Shown: positions 25,643-33,609 of the stretch, one piece after another
How the letters are laid out: every line of letters starts with the position of its first letter
Numbering within the stretch: position 1 is the first letter of the stretch
Source of the DNA: Pseudomonadota bacterium
GTDB lineage: Bacteria > Pseudomonadota > Alphaproteobacteria > Rhizobiales > Xanthobacteraceae
Reading direction: 5' to 3'
Assembly (NCBI GenBank): GCA_023451825.1
Contig: JAEXYA010000027.1
Coordinates: forward strand, 1 to 50,151
DNA: 50,151 bases
Notes under the pieces: model-generated
What the model was told of the DNA's origin: nothing
Database searches by the model: none
What the model saw: only the letters and a program-made list of their open reading frames with translations
Position numbers and translations under genes: made by a program

Positions 25643-27838
25643 ATGGCTCTTGGTTCTCTCTCGAAGGCTCCGGTTCTCAATCGCCGCGCGTTCGTGCTCG
25701 GCACCGCCGCGGTCGGAAGCGGGCTGGCGCTCGGCTTCGATCTTCAACTCGGCGGCCCCGCGGCGGCTCATGCTGCGGATATTCCGCCCGAGGTGAATGC
25801 CTGGGTGGTGATCAAGCCCGACGATACGGTGGTGGTCCGCATCGCGCGCTCCGAGATGGGGCAGGGTACGCTGACCGGTCTTGCGCAGCTTGTGGCCGAA
25901 GAGCTCGAATGCGACTGGTCGAAGGTCACGACCGAATATCCGACGCCCGGCCAGAGCATCGCGCGCAAACGCGTGTGGGGTGACTTCTCCACCGGCGGCA
26001 GCCGCGGCGTTCGTGCGTCCCATGACTATGTCCGCAAGGGCGGCGCCGCAGCGCGCATGATGCTGATCCAGGCCGCGGCCAATGAATGGGCGGTGCCGGC
26101 GGCAGAATGCACGGCTGCAAAGAGCATCATCACGCATACGCCTTCGGGCCGCACGGTGACGTTCGGCAAGGTTGCCGATGCTGCCGGCAAGCTCGAGCCG
26201 CCGAAGGACGTGCCGCTCAAGGACCCGAAGGATTGGAAAATCGCCGGCAAGCCGTTGCTCCGTCTCGACACCGTCGAGAAGGTCAATGGCAAGATGATCT
26301 ACGGCGCCGATGTCACCATGCCCGGCATGTTGAATGCGGCGATCAAGGATTGTCCTGTCTTCGGCGGCAAGTTGAAGACCTTTGACGACAGCAAGATCAC
26401 CGGCATGAAGGGCGTCAAGAAAGTCGTCCGGGTCGGCGAGACCGCGGTGGCCGTCGTGGCCGACACCTGGTGGCGCGCCAAGACGGCGCTCGAAGCGCTG
26501 CCGGTGGTGTGGGATGAGGGGCCGAACGCCAACGTCTCCAGTGCGTCGATCGCCAAATGGCTGGAAGAGGGGCTCGATCCCGCACAGCCCGCCTTCGCCG
26601 CCAACAAGAATGGCGACGCCAAAGCCGCGATCGCCGGTGCGGCCAAAAAGGTCGAAGCGGTCTACGCCTATCCCTATCAGAACCACGCCACCATGGAGCC
26701 GATGAACGCCACGGCGCTCTATACGGCTGACAAGTGCGAAGTCTGGACCGGCACCCAGAACGGCGAAGCGGTGTTCGCTGCGGTGGTCGAGGCGTCGGGC
26801 CTGCCGAGCGACAAATGCGAGGTCTACAAGATCATGCCCGGCGGTGGCTTCGGTCGCCGCGGCATGACCGATTATGTCCGCCAGGCCGTCGCCATCGCCA
26901 AGCAGATGCCCGGCGTGCCGATCAAGCTGATGTGGACGCGTGAAGAGGACATGCTGCATGGCCGCTATCATCCGATCACGCAGAGCAAATTGGTCGGTGC
27001 CTTTGATGCCGATAACAATCTGATCGGCTTGCACTTACGCATCTCCGGTCAGTCGATCCTGGCCAGTGTCCGCCCCGAGGGCATGCAGAACGGCATGGAC
27101 CCGGTCGTGTTTCAGGGGCTCAACACGTCTGGCGAAGCGGCGATCGGCTACACGATCCCCAATCTCCTGGTCGATCATTCGATGCGCAACCCGCATGTGC
27201 CGCCGGGCTTCTGGCGCGGGGTCAATGTCAATCAGAATGCGATCTATCTCGAATGTTTCATGGATGAACTGGCGCATGCGGTCGGGCAGGACCCGGTGGA
27301 ATTCCGCCGCAAGCTGATGTCGAAACATCCAAAACACCTCGCGGTGCTGAATGCGGTGGCCGACAAGATCGGCTGGACCACGCCGGCGCCGCAGGGTGTG
27401 TATCGCGGCATCTGCCAGCATATGGGGTTCGGCAGCTATGTGGCGGCGGCGACCGAGATCTCGGTGACCGACGGCAACAAGATCAAGATCCATCGCATCG
27501 TCGCCGCCACCGATCCCGGCTATGCCGTGAATCCGTGGCAGATCGATCGGCAGATTGCCGGCTCCTTCGTCTACGGCTTGTCGGCGCTGTTCTATGGCGA
27601 ATGCACCGTGAAGGATGGCCGTATCGAGCAGGAGAATTTCGATACCTATCAGTCGATGACGCTGAAGGAGATGCCGAAAGTGGAGTCCATCCTGATGCCG
27701 TCTGGCGGTTTCTGGGGCGGCGTCGGCGAGCCCACCATCTGCGTGGCAGCGCCGGCGGTGCTCAATGCGTTCTTCGCAGCGACAGGCAAGCGGATTCGCT
27801 CGGTGCCGCTCAAGAACCACGACATCACCTTTGCGTAG
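25643..27838 (+). CDS. Molybdenum hydroxylase large subunit (IorB-like), Tat-exported
   Basis: A 731-residue molybdopterin-binding subunit of the isoquinoline/aldehyde oxidoreductase subgroup. A twin-arginine signal (NRRAFVLGTAAVGSGLALG) directs it to the periplasm. The two molybdopterin-binding halves follow. Signatures include SEMGQGTLTGLAQLVAEEL, GGGFGRRGMTDYVRQA and GGVGEPT, whose Glu696 is the catalytic base. Family members hydroxylate N-heterocycles or oxidise aldehydes; the substrate cannot be read here. GAGGGAGG precedes the ATG. The 3' end lies about 40 bases from a small cytochrome c gene, a likely electron acceptor. Position upstream of sox genes is unusual. Confidence 0.9.
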   Translation: MALGSLSKAPVLNRRAFVLGTAAVGSGLALGFDLQLGGPAAAHAADIPPEVNAWVVIKPDDTVVVRIARSEMGQGTLTGLAQLVAEELECDWSKVTTEYPTPGQSIARKRVWGDFSTGGSRGVRASHDYVRKGGAAARMMLIQAAANEWAVPAAECTAAKSIITHTPSGRTVTFGKVADAAGKLEPPKDVPLKDPKDWKIAGKPLLRLDTVEKVNGKMIYGADVTMPGMLNAAIKDCPVFGGKLKTFDDSKITGMKGVKKVVRVGETAVAVVADTWWRAKTALEALPVVWDEGPNANVSSASIAKWLEEGLDPAQPAFAANKNGDAKAAIAGAAKKVEAVYAYPYQNHATMEPMNATALYTADKCEVWTGTQNGEAVFAAVVEASGLPSDKCEVYKIMPGGGFGRRGMTDYVRQAVAIAKQMPGVPIKLMWTREEDMLHGRYHPITQSKLVGAFDADNNLIGLHLRISGQSILASVRPEGMQNGMDPVVFQGLNTSGEAAIGYTIPNLLVDHSMRNPHVPPGFWRGVNVNQNAIYLECFMDELAHAVGQDPVEFRRKLMSKHPKHLAVLNAVADKIGWTTPAPQGVYRGICQHMGFGSYVAAATEISVTDGNKIKIHRIVAATDPGYAVNPWQIDRQIAGSFVYGLSALFYGECTVKDGRIEQENFDTYQSMTLKEMPKVESILMPSGGFWGGVGEPTICVAAPAVLNAFFAATGKRIRSVPLKNHDITFA

Positions 27839-27881
27839 CGCGATGAGGCGGTGCAGTTGGCGCATTTCTGGGTTTGTTGCG

Positions 27882-28166
27882 ATGAAGGCGCTGATTGCCA
27901 TGTTTGTTGTCGCTTCGGTCGGCCCGGTGCTGGCGGCATCGTCGCCGCCGCCGGGGGCCGTCTCGTGCTCGGGCTGCCACGCGGTGCACGGTGCGGCATC
28001 ATCCGCGATCCCGCACATCCATGGGCGCGATGCCAGCGAGATCATGGATGCGATGATCGCCTTTCATAACGGCACCAGGCCTGCCACGGTGATGAATCGG
28101 ATCGCCAAAGGGTTTTCCGATGACGAGTTGCGGCTGATCGCCGCCTGGCTCGCGGAACAGAAATAG
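27882..28166 (+). CDS. Small periplasmic cytochrome c
   Basis: A 94-residue monohaem class I cytochrome c. After a signal peptide (LIAMFVVASVGPVLA) comes one haem site, CSGCH. The C-terminal pattern MNRIAKGFSDDELRLIAAWLAEQK supplies the distal methionine and the closing helix. Its place directly before the SoxF-type flavoprotein suggests the cytochrome subunit of a flavocytochrome c sulfide dehydrogenase (FccA-like). It could equally take electrons from the Mo hydroxylase upstream. The ATG at 27843 would add 13 residues and is the alternative start. Confidence 0.82.
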   Translation: MKALIAMFVVASVGPVLAASSPPPGAVSCSGCHAVHGAASSAIPHIHGRDASEIMDAMIAFHNGTRPATVMNRIAKGFSDDELRLIAAWLAEQK

Positions 28167-28175
28167 CGTGTGCTG

Positions 28176-29456
28176 ATGGTTCGCACTGCCCTCACATCGC
28201 GGCGACAGTTTCTCGGGCAGGCAGCCGTCGCAACCGCCGCTCTGAGCATGACGGGCCCGGCGCTGGCGCAGGCGCGTCCACGTGTGGTGGTGATCGGCGG
28301 CGGCTTTGGTGGGGCCAGCTGCGCGCGTGCACTGCTGGCGCTTGATCCCAAGATGGATGTCACATTGGTCGAGCCCAATCGCACCTTCACGGCATGCCCG
28401 CTGAGTAACGAAGTGATCGCCGGGGATCGTGCCATTGCGGCGCAGCAGTTCGGTTATGACAAAATCGCCGCCAGCGGCGTCACGATGGCGATGCAGGCCG
28501 CGGTGAAAATCGATGCCGCAACCCGCAGCGTCGGCCTCGCCGATGGCACGACAATTGGCTACGACCGCCTGGTGCTGTCACCGGGCATCGATCTGCGCTT
28601 CGACGCGTTGCAGGGCTACGATGAGGCGGCCGCAGCGCGCATGCCGCATGCCTGGAAGGCCGGCGACCAGACGCTGCTGCTTCGACGCCAGCTGGAAGCC
28701 ATGAGCGATGGTGGACTGGTGGTGATCTCGGTGCCTGCCAATCCGTATCGCTGTCCTCCTGGTCCCTATGAGCGCGCCAGCCTGATCGCGCATTATCTCA
28801 AGACCAGGAAGCCGCGCTCCAAGCTGATCATTCTTGATTCCAAGGATACATTCTCGAAGCAGCGGCTATTCCAGCAGGCCTGGCAGGAGCTGTATCCCGG
28901 CCTTGTCGAATGGGTTGGGCTGTCGCAGGGCGGCAAAGTCAATTCGGTGGATGCCGCGACCAACACGCTCGTCACCGACTTCGGTCAGCACAAGGCCGAT
29001 GTCGCCAATGTGCTGCCGCCGCAGCGGGCAGGGCAGATCGCCGCTATCGCCGGCGTGACCGATCGCTCCGGCTGGTGCCCGATCGATCCCGTGACGTTCG
29101 AATCCAGGCAGGTCCCGAACATCCATGTCATTGGCGATGCCTGTATCGGCGGGGGCATGCCGAAATCGGCCTTCTCGGCCAACGCCCAGGCAAAAGCCTG
29201 CGCGAGCGCAGTGGTGGCTTTGCTGGCGGGTACGGCGCCTCCGTCGCCCAAGCTGATCAATACCTGTTACAGCCTGGTGGCGCCGGACTACGGCATCTCC
29301 ATCGCCGGCGTTTATCAGCCGAAGAACGGCCTGCTGACCGACGTGGAAGGCGCGGGCGGCACCAGCCCGCTCGACGCACCGCGCACGTTTCGCAAGCAGG
29401 AGGCGGACTACGCCTTGGCCTGGTTCGATACGATCACGAGCGACGTCTTTGGCTAG
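28176..29456 (+). CDS. soxF: Sulfide dehydrogenase flavoprotein, SoxF/FccB family
   Basis: About 426 residues. This is the FAD subunit of flavocytochrome c sulfide dehydrogenase, which oxidises sulfide to sulfur or polysulfide in the periplasm. The Tat signal is TSRRQFLGQAAVATAALS. The Rossmann motif is RVVVIGGGFGGASCAR. All three functional cysteines seem present: Cys74 (FTACPLSNEVIAG, the covalent FAD site in the family), plus Cys193 (NPYRCPPGPYERA) and Cys364 (NTCYSLVAPDYGIS), which match the redox-active pair. An alternative GTG start at 28170 would add two residues. It lies 9 bases after the cytochrome stop. Confidence 0.92.
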   Translation: MVRTALTSRRQFLGQAAVATAALSMTGPALAQARPRVVVIGGGFGGASCARALLALDPKMDVTLVEPNRTFTACPLSNEVIAGDRAIAAQQFGYDKIAASGVTMAMQAAVKIDAATRSVGLADGTTIGYDRLVLSPGIDLRFDALQGYDEAAAARMPHAWKAGDQTLLLRRQLEAMSDGGLVVISVPANPYRCPPGPYERASLIAHYLKTRKPRSKLIILDSKDTFSKQRLFQQAWQELYPGLVEWVGLSQGGKVNSVDAATNTLVTDFGQHKADVANVLPPQRAGQIAAIAGVTDRSGWCPIDPVTFESRQVPNIHVIGDACIGGGMPKSAFSANAQAKACASAVVALLAGTAPPSPKLINTCYSLVAPDYGISIAGVYQPKNGLLTDVEGAGGTSPLDAPRTFRKQEADYALAWFDTITSDVFG

Positions 29457-29469
29457 GCGCAGGCAAAGC

Positions 29470-29907
29470 ATGACAATGGGCATTGCTGCAGCGGTCGTCC
29501 TGCTGTCCGCGCCAGCGATGGGCGAGGCATTGGTGCCCTACAATGTGGTCGGCGACGCCATCCCAGCCCCGCTCACGGGAACAGCAGGTGACGCTGCGCG
29601 TGGGCGCGCCATCGTCGTCGCCCGGCAGAACACATGCCTGCTGTGCCACAGCGGCCCATTCGCCGAGCAGGCTTTCCAGGGTAACCTTGCCCCCGACCTG
29701 ACTGGAACCGGTGCGCGCTGGTCGGCAGGGCAATTGCGCTTGAGGCTGGTCGATGCATCGCGCCTCAATGCCGCGACGATCATGCCGTCATATTATCGCA
29801 TCGACGGCCTGGCGCGCGTCGGCGCGAATTGGCGCGACAGGCCGATCTTGTCGGCGGAGCAGATCGAGGACGTCGTTGCTTATCTAGGAACATTGCAGGA
29901 CCCATGA
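29470..29907 (+). CDS. soxX: Sulfur oxidation c-type cytochrome SoxX
   Basis: A 145-residue monohaem cytochrome that pairs with SoxA to attach a sulfur substrate onto the SoxY cysteine. A signal peptide (MTMGIAAAVVLLSAPAMG) is followed by the haem motif CLLCH (residues 56-60). NLAPDLTGTGARWSAGQLRLRLVDASRLN and MPSYYRIDGLARVG are SoxX signatures; the methionine in MPSYY is the likely second haem ligand. Its stop overlaps the soxY start by four bases (ATGA). Confidence 0.93.
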   Translation: MTMGIAAAVVLLSAPAMGEALVPYNVVGDAIPAPLTGTAGDAARGRAIVVARQNTCLLCHSGPFAEQAFQGNLAPDLTGTGARWSAGQLRLRLVDASRLNAATIMPSYYRIDGLARVGANWRDRPILSAEQIEDVVAYLGTLQDP

Positions 29908-30389
29908 CGAAGACGGCAGTGATACAGCAATTGGACAATGCGGGCCGTCGCCGTCTGCTGGCGATCGGCGCGGGCGCCATGGTGGCGATGGTTGGGCTGC
30001 GCCCCGTGCAGGCGACACCTGACACGATGAAGGCCGCGATCCGCGACGTTGTCAAAGGAGCGCCGGTGCAGGCGGGCAAAGTAAAGCTCGACGTGCCGCC
30101 TTTGGTGGAGAACGGTAACACCGTTCCGCTGACAGTGTCGGTCAACAGCCCCATGACCGAAGCCGACCATGTGGTCAGCATCCATATCTTCAACGAGAAG
30201 AACCCGCAGCCGAATGTCGGCAATTTCTACATTGGCCCGCGGGCAGGCCGCGCCCAGATATCGACGCGGATTCGGCTTGCGGATACGCAGACGCTGACGG
30301 CGATCGCAAAACTCTCCGACGGCTCGTTCTGGTCGGCGACAGCCGATGTCGTCGTCACGCTTGCGGCGTGCACCGAGGAGGCGAGCTGA
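29904..30389 (+). CDS. soxY: Sulfur carrier protein SoxY with atypical C-terminus
   Basis: A 161-residue SoxY, the protein that carries sulfur intermediates on a C-terminal cysteine while bound to SoxZ. It has an RRRLLAIGAGAMVAMVG export signal (twin-arginine-like), then the SoxY immunoglobulin-like fold with ENGNTVPLTVSVNSPMTEADHV and HIFNEKNPQP. In most SoxY proteins the chain ends GGCGG. Here it ends TLAACTEEAS: the cysteine (codon 30369-30371) is kept but flanked by alanines and followed by six residues. The GAGGAG that encodes the two glutamates also serves as the soxZ ribosome binding site, eight bases before its ATG. A change in carrier behaviour is possible but unproven. Confidence 0.88.
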   Translation: MTKTAVIQQLDNAGRRRLLAIGAGAMVAMVGLRPVQATPDTMKAAIRDVVKGAPVQAGKVKLDVPPLVENGNTVPLTVSVNSPMTEADHVVSIHIFNEKNPQPNVGNFYIGPRAGRAQISTRIRLADTQTLTAIAKLSDGSFWSATADVVVTLAACTEEAS

Positions 30390-30706
30390 TGGCTGCATTG
30401 ATCAATGTGCCGGCGACAGCGAAGCGCGGCGACGTCATCGAGATCAAGGCGCTGATGTCGCACATCATGGAGACCGGCTATCGCCACACCGAGACCGGCG
30501 AACTCATTCCGCGCAATATCATCACCAGTTTCAGCTGCCGTTATAACGGCATCGAAGTGTTCCGCGCCGATCTGTTTCCGGCTGTTTCGGCCAATCCGTT
30601 CGTTTCGTTCTTCACCACCGCGACCGAGAGCGGGACGTTCGAATTCACATGGATCGGCGACCGCGGTTTTCGGGAAACGGCCGCCGCGAGCATCACCGTT
30701 TCATGA
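30389..30706 (+). CDS. soxZ: Thiosulfate oxidation carrier partner SoxZ
   Basis: A 105-residue SoxZ, which forms the heterodimer with SoxY. The family start (INVPATAKRGDVIEIKALMSH), the central GxxIPRNIITSFSCRYNG and the closing TFEFTWIGDRG are all present. It has no signal peptide, as is normal: SoxZ is exported bound to SoxY. The start overlaps the soxY stop by one base (TGATG). The stop overlaps the soxA start by four bases. Confidence 0.93.
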   Translation: MAALINVPATAKRGDVIEIKALMSHIMETGYRHTETGELIPRNIITSFSCRYNGIEVFRADLFPAVSANPFVSFFTTATESGTFEFTWIGDRGFRETAAASITVS

Positions 30707-31485
30707 CCTCTCCGCGTGCGATTGGTTTATTGCTGCTCGCGTCGGTGACGATGTCGCTCTCGGCGGATGCGGCCGAGATCGCGCCAGACCAGCGCAGATC
30801 CGGATCGACGTTCATGGCGCCGGAAACGCGGGCCATGCAGGACGACGACACCTCCAATCCCGCCATGCTCTGGGTACTGGACGGCGAGACGCTGTGGACG
30901 GCGAAGAGCCAGCCATCCGAGAAAGCCTGTGCGGATTGTCATGGCGGCGTGCAGGCCATGCGCGGCGTCAGCGCAAAGTACCCCGCATTCGATGAGGCAC
31001 TCTCGCGGCCGGTCGATCTCGAACAACGCATCAATCTGTGTCGAACGCGTCATCAGGACAAGGCGCCGCTGGCCGATGAAAGCCGTGAGCTGCTGGCATT
31101 GACTGCGTTGATCGGACGTCAGTCGCGGGGACTGCCCATCGAAGCCGGCAAGGATTCGCGTCTGGCGCGCTTTGTGGCAAAGGGACGCGATCTGTTCATG
31201 CGTCGGCAGGGACAATTGAACCTCGCTTGCAGCAATTGCCACGACGACAATTGGGATCGGCAATTGGCCGGTTCATCCATTACCCAGGCGCATCCCACGG
31301 GTTACCCGATCTACCGCCTCGAATGGCAAAGCCTGGGATCGCTCAAGCGCCGCTTGCGCAATTGCATGATCGGTATACGAGCGCAGCCATATGCATCGGA
31401 CGCACCGGAGATCGTGGATCTCCAGCTTTATCTCGCCCAGCGCGCTGGCGGCATGACCATCGAAACGCCGGCCGTACGTCCCTGA
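30703..31485 (+). CDS. soxA: Sulfur oxidation c-type cytochrome SoxA, dihaem form
   Basis: A 260-residue SoxA, the catalytic half of the SoxXA cytochrome. After a signal peptide (IGLLLLASVTMSLSADA) come two haem motifs, CADCH (76-80) and CSNCH (176-180), so it is the dihaem type. Cys221 (LRNCMIG) matches the cysteine-persulfide ligand of the active-site haem. INLCRTRHQDKAPL and LTALIGRQSRGLPI are family signatures. It is the last gene of the plus-strand cluster. No soxB, soxCD, soxV or soxW follows; the next gene is convergent. Confidence 0.93.
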   Translation: MTSPRAIGLLLLASVTMSLSADAAEIAPDQRRSGSTFMAPETRAMQDDDTSNPAMLWVLDGETLWTAKSQPSEKACADCHGGVQAMRGVSAKYPAFDEALSRPVDLEQRINLCRTRHQDKAPLADESRELLALTALIGRQSRGLPIEAGKDSRLARFVAKGRDLFMRRQGQLNLACSNCHDDNWDRQLAGSSITQAHPTGYPIYRLEWQSLGSLKRRLRNCMIGIRAQPYASDAPEIVDLQLYLAQRAGGMTIETPAVRP

Positions 31486-31502
31486 TGGCCAGACCGGCCA
31501 TC
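31484..31502. terminator. Short hairpin between convergent soxA and YbaN-type genes
   Basis: GATGGCC-AGACC-GGCCATC forms a perfect 7-bp stem that starts inside the soxA stop region and lies six bases from the stop of the convergent gene. There is no T-run, so intrinsic termination would be weak. Confidence 0.35.
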
Positions 31503-31507
31503 TGCGG

Positions 31508-31882
31508 TCAATGCGGTTCAAGGCGCGGCTCGGGCCGCGACACGACATAGGCAGCGGAGCCGAGCATCACCACGGCGACACCGGTCGCCAGCATCCAGCC
31601 TGGCCGGGCCTGCGTCCAGAATACGGCATAACCGAGCGTCATTCCCACCACTGCCATCCATTTCGCGCGGCGCGGGATCGCGCCTTGCTCGCGCCATTTC
31701 CGCAGGCTCGGCCCGAAGCGGGGATGATTGAGCATCCATGCTTCAAGGCGGGGGGACGACTTGCCGAAACACCACGCCGCGACGATCAGGAAGGGCACTG
31801 TCGGGAGCAGTGGCGTCACGATTCCGATCACGCCGAGCAACAGCATCAAGCCGCCAACGCAAGCGAATGCGGCTCTCTTCAT
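31508..31882 (-). CDS. YbaN family (DUF454) inner-membrane protein
   Basis: A 124-residue membrane protein of the YbaN/DUF454 family. The N-terminal double helix with the signature GVIGIVTPLLPTVPFLIVAAWCFGKSSPRLEAWMLNH-type region (about residues 15-53) is diagnostic. A second helical pair lies at about 75-113. The function of the family is not established; in some bacteria it lies beside haem- or iron-related genes. It is transcribed alone, convergent to soxA. Start ATG at 31882 has GAAAG upstream. Confidence 0.88.
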   Translation of the reverse strand: MKRAAFACVGGLMLLLGVIGIVTPLLPTVPFLIVAAWCFGKSSPRLEAWMLNHPRFGPSLRKWREQGAIPRRAKWMAVVGMTLGYAVFWTQARPGWMLATGVAVVMLGSAAYVVSRPEPRLEPH

Positions 31883-32185
31883 GCGGTTTCTTTCGGCGAA
31901 CAGTTTGGAGGCGGTGTTCTGCTGGTCATCACATCGATCGCATTGGGATAGGTCCGGGTCTCACGAACGTCCCGGATCGAGATGCCACGTCGCAACCGAG
32001 CCCGCCACCTAAAAATCGGATATGTGCCGGAATCGTATCGATGCCGCCACATCCTAACGTGACGGCGTGTGTGGTCCCATCGCAGAAGCGGTGCTGAGCG
32101 CTGCACGTGCGAGCGCGCCGCGACCGACGACCGAACGTCGCGCGGGCAGTGTTGCGGCCATCGGTGCGAGTGCCTGGACGGCAAA
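31883..32185. other. Intergenic region with no recognised gene
   Basis: About 300 bases between the YbaN-type start and the terminator of the ABC operon. Several short open frames exist on both strands, but none has a ribosome binding site or a recognisable protein pattern. It should contain the promoter of the YbaN-type gene, and possibly eroded coding sequence. Confidence 0.5.
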
Positions 32186-32214
32186 AAAGAGGGGCATTCG
32201 TCATGCCCCTCTTT
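32183..32214 (-). terminator. Strong intrinsic terminator of the GntR-ABC operon
   Basis: Read on the minus strand, a perfect 12-bp stem (AAAGAGGGGCAT / ATGCCCCTCTTT, 5-base loop) is followed by six T residues. It begins five bases after the binding-protein stop. Confidence 0.9.
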
Positions 32215-32219
32215 GTCGC

Positions 32220-33275
32220 TTATGGTTTGAACGAATATCCTGGCGTGATCATCGACGCTTCCGGAACGGGCGGCAGATCAGCAAAGAGTTCGGGCTTCTC
32301 CTTCATGACCTTCAGGATGAAGCGCGGTTCGATGTGCTTGTTCACATCGAAGGTCGCTTTCAGAATTCCCAGTCTGCTCAACCGATCCTGCGCCGACCAC
32401 AGACCGTGATAGGTGTTTGCCGAGAGGCGGCGATCGACCTGCTGAATGTTGAATTCCATCGCAGCCTGGGCAACTTCCGGGCGCAGTCCCGGAACCCAGC
32501 GGGTTGCGACCAGGGCGGCGTTCTTTGGATTCTTGCGCATCCACTGGTCTGCTTCGGAAACGGCCGTAAGGAATTTCTCGACCGTCTCCGCATTCTTCTC
32601 GACCCAAGGCCGCAGCGCGACATTGAAACCGAGATAGGAAATGACGTCGCCGCCGCGGATCACCTCGAAGGCACCCGGAACGTCCCTCTGCGCGACGATC
32701 GGCCAGGGATCCCAGTTCGAGAACGCATCAATGCCCTTGGCGAGCAGCGCGACCGTCATGTCCGGCGGCGGCGTGTTCACCAGCGTGACGTCGGTCGGCT
32801 TGAGGCCGGCCTTTTCGAGGATGCCGAGAATGTAGAGGTGATTGATCGTCCCGAAGGATGCAGCGATCCGCTTGCCCTTGAGAGATGCGAGGTCGCCCTT
32901 GACGATGCCCGATCCTTCGCGCGCAATGATGGCCTGTGTCGTGTCGGCACCGGCCTTCGATGCGCTTCCGCTGTAGTTGCCGAGTGCTACGAGATCCATG
33001 CCGCGCAGGACGGCGCCGATCATGGGCACGCCGACTTGCACGATGTCGCATTCACCGGCCTGGACGGCGTTCAGCGCATCGACGCCGGTGGCGAAGGGCG
33101 ATGCGATGGTGACGTCGAGACCGTGCTTCTCGAAGAAACCGCGTTCGAGCGCGATGGCCATGCCGATCTGGTCGATACTGCTGACCATGCCGACCTTGAG
33201 TTTCGTCAGCGTCTGCGCCTGGGCTGACACGCAGGTCGTCAGCAGCATGGCGCCTAAGAGTAATAGTTTTTTCAA
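32220..33275 (-). CDS. NitT/TauT-type ABC transporter substrate-binding protein
   Basis: A 351-residue periplasmic binding protein of the SsuA/TauA/NMT1 type. Signal peptide MKKLLLLGAMLLTTCVSAQAQ. The fold signatures are KVGMVSSIDQIGMAIALERGFFEKHGLDV, the VQAGECDIVQVGVP loop and LKGKRIAASFG. The start is TTG at 33275, four bases behind an unusually strong GGAGGGAGGG that is made by the last codons of the upstream 110-residue gene; the two are therefore coupled. The ligand is not evident. It is the last gene before the terminator, an unusual place for a binding protein, which is normally first. Confidence 0.9.
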   Translation of the reverse strand: MKKLLLLGAMLLTTCVSAQAQTLTKLKVGMVSSIDQIGMAIALERGFFEKHGLDVTIASPFATGVDALNAVQAGECDIVQVGVPMIGAVLRGMDLVALGNYSGSASKAGADTTQAIIAREGSGIVKGDLASLKGKRIAASFGTINHLYILGILEKAGLKPTDVTLVNTPPPDMTVALLAKGIDAFSNWDPWPIVAQRDVPGAFEVIRGGDVISYLGFNVALRPWVEKNAETVEKFLTAVSEADQWMRKNPKNAALVATRWVPGLRPEVAQAAMEFNIQQVDRRLSANTYHGLWSAQDRLSRLGILKATFDVNKHIEPRFILKVMKEKPELFADLPPVPEASMITPGYSFKP

Positions 33276-33276
33276 T

Positions 33277-33609
33277 TTACCCTCCCTCCTTGATTGGTCC
33301 GACTGCCTTCACCCAATAGGGGCGGGCGACTGCGCCGAGATCCGTTCGTTGAACACCACGTAGTTCTATCGAATGGTCATCCGCACCGGAGACCCTTCCA
33401 TATTTCTGAAATGCGAGAACGTGAAAGCGCTCCGGCGTGAAAGGCAGCTCGATCTGCACGTTCACCCGCTGCGATGTCCCGGCGAGTTCCGGCGAAATCT
33501 TGCCCGGAGCCGCCAGTGTGAGCCACAGTTGGAACAGCAGGATGGCTGCCGCGACGCCGATGACGAAGCGGCCCCGCGAAGACTTCAGCGCGTCAGATGT
33601 CATGCTCAT
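33277..33609 (-). CDS. Unknown 110-residue single-helix membrane-anchored protein in ABC operon
   Basis: Not recognised. It has a short cytoplasmic basic start (MSMTSDALKSSRGR), one hydrophobic helix (FVIGVAAAILLFQLWLTLAA), then about 75 residues that should be periplasmic and beta-rich (RVNVQIELPFTPERFHVLAFQKYGRVSG region), with SIELRGVQR. The start overlaps the ABC ATPase stop by four bases (ATGA) and its last codons form the ribosome binding site of the binding-protein gene. Being locked between them on both sides argues that it is a real, expressed gene with a role in the same uptake system. It could be an accessory or docking subunit; that is inference. Confidence 0.8.
   Translation of the reverse strand: MSMTSDALKSSRGRFVIGVAAAILLFQLWLTLAAPGKISPELAGTSQRVNVQIELPFTPERFHVLAFQKYGRVSGADDHSIELRGVQRTDLGAVARPYWVKAVGPIKEGG

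Noticed and set aside
31929..32204. Minus-strand 91-codon frame between the YbaN gene and the terminator
   Set aside because: No ribosome binding site, composition of non-coding DNA and its 5' end runs through the terminator stem.
32067..33227. 386-codon plus-strand frame over the binding-protein gene
   Set aside because: Antisense shadow; the minus strand encodes a complete binding protein with a signal peptide and ribosome binding site.
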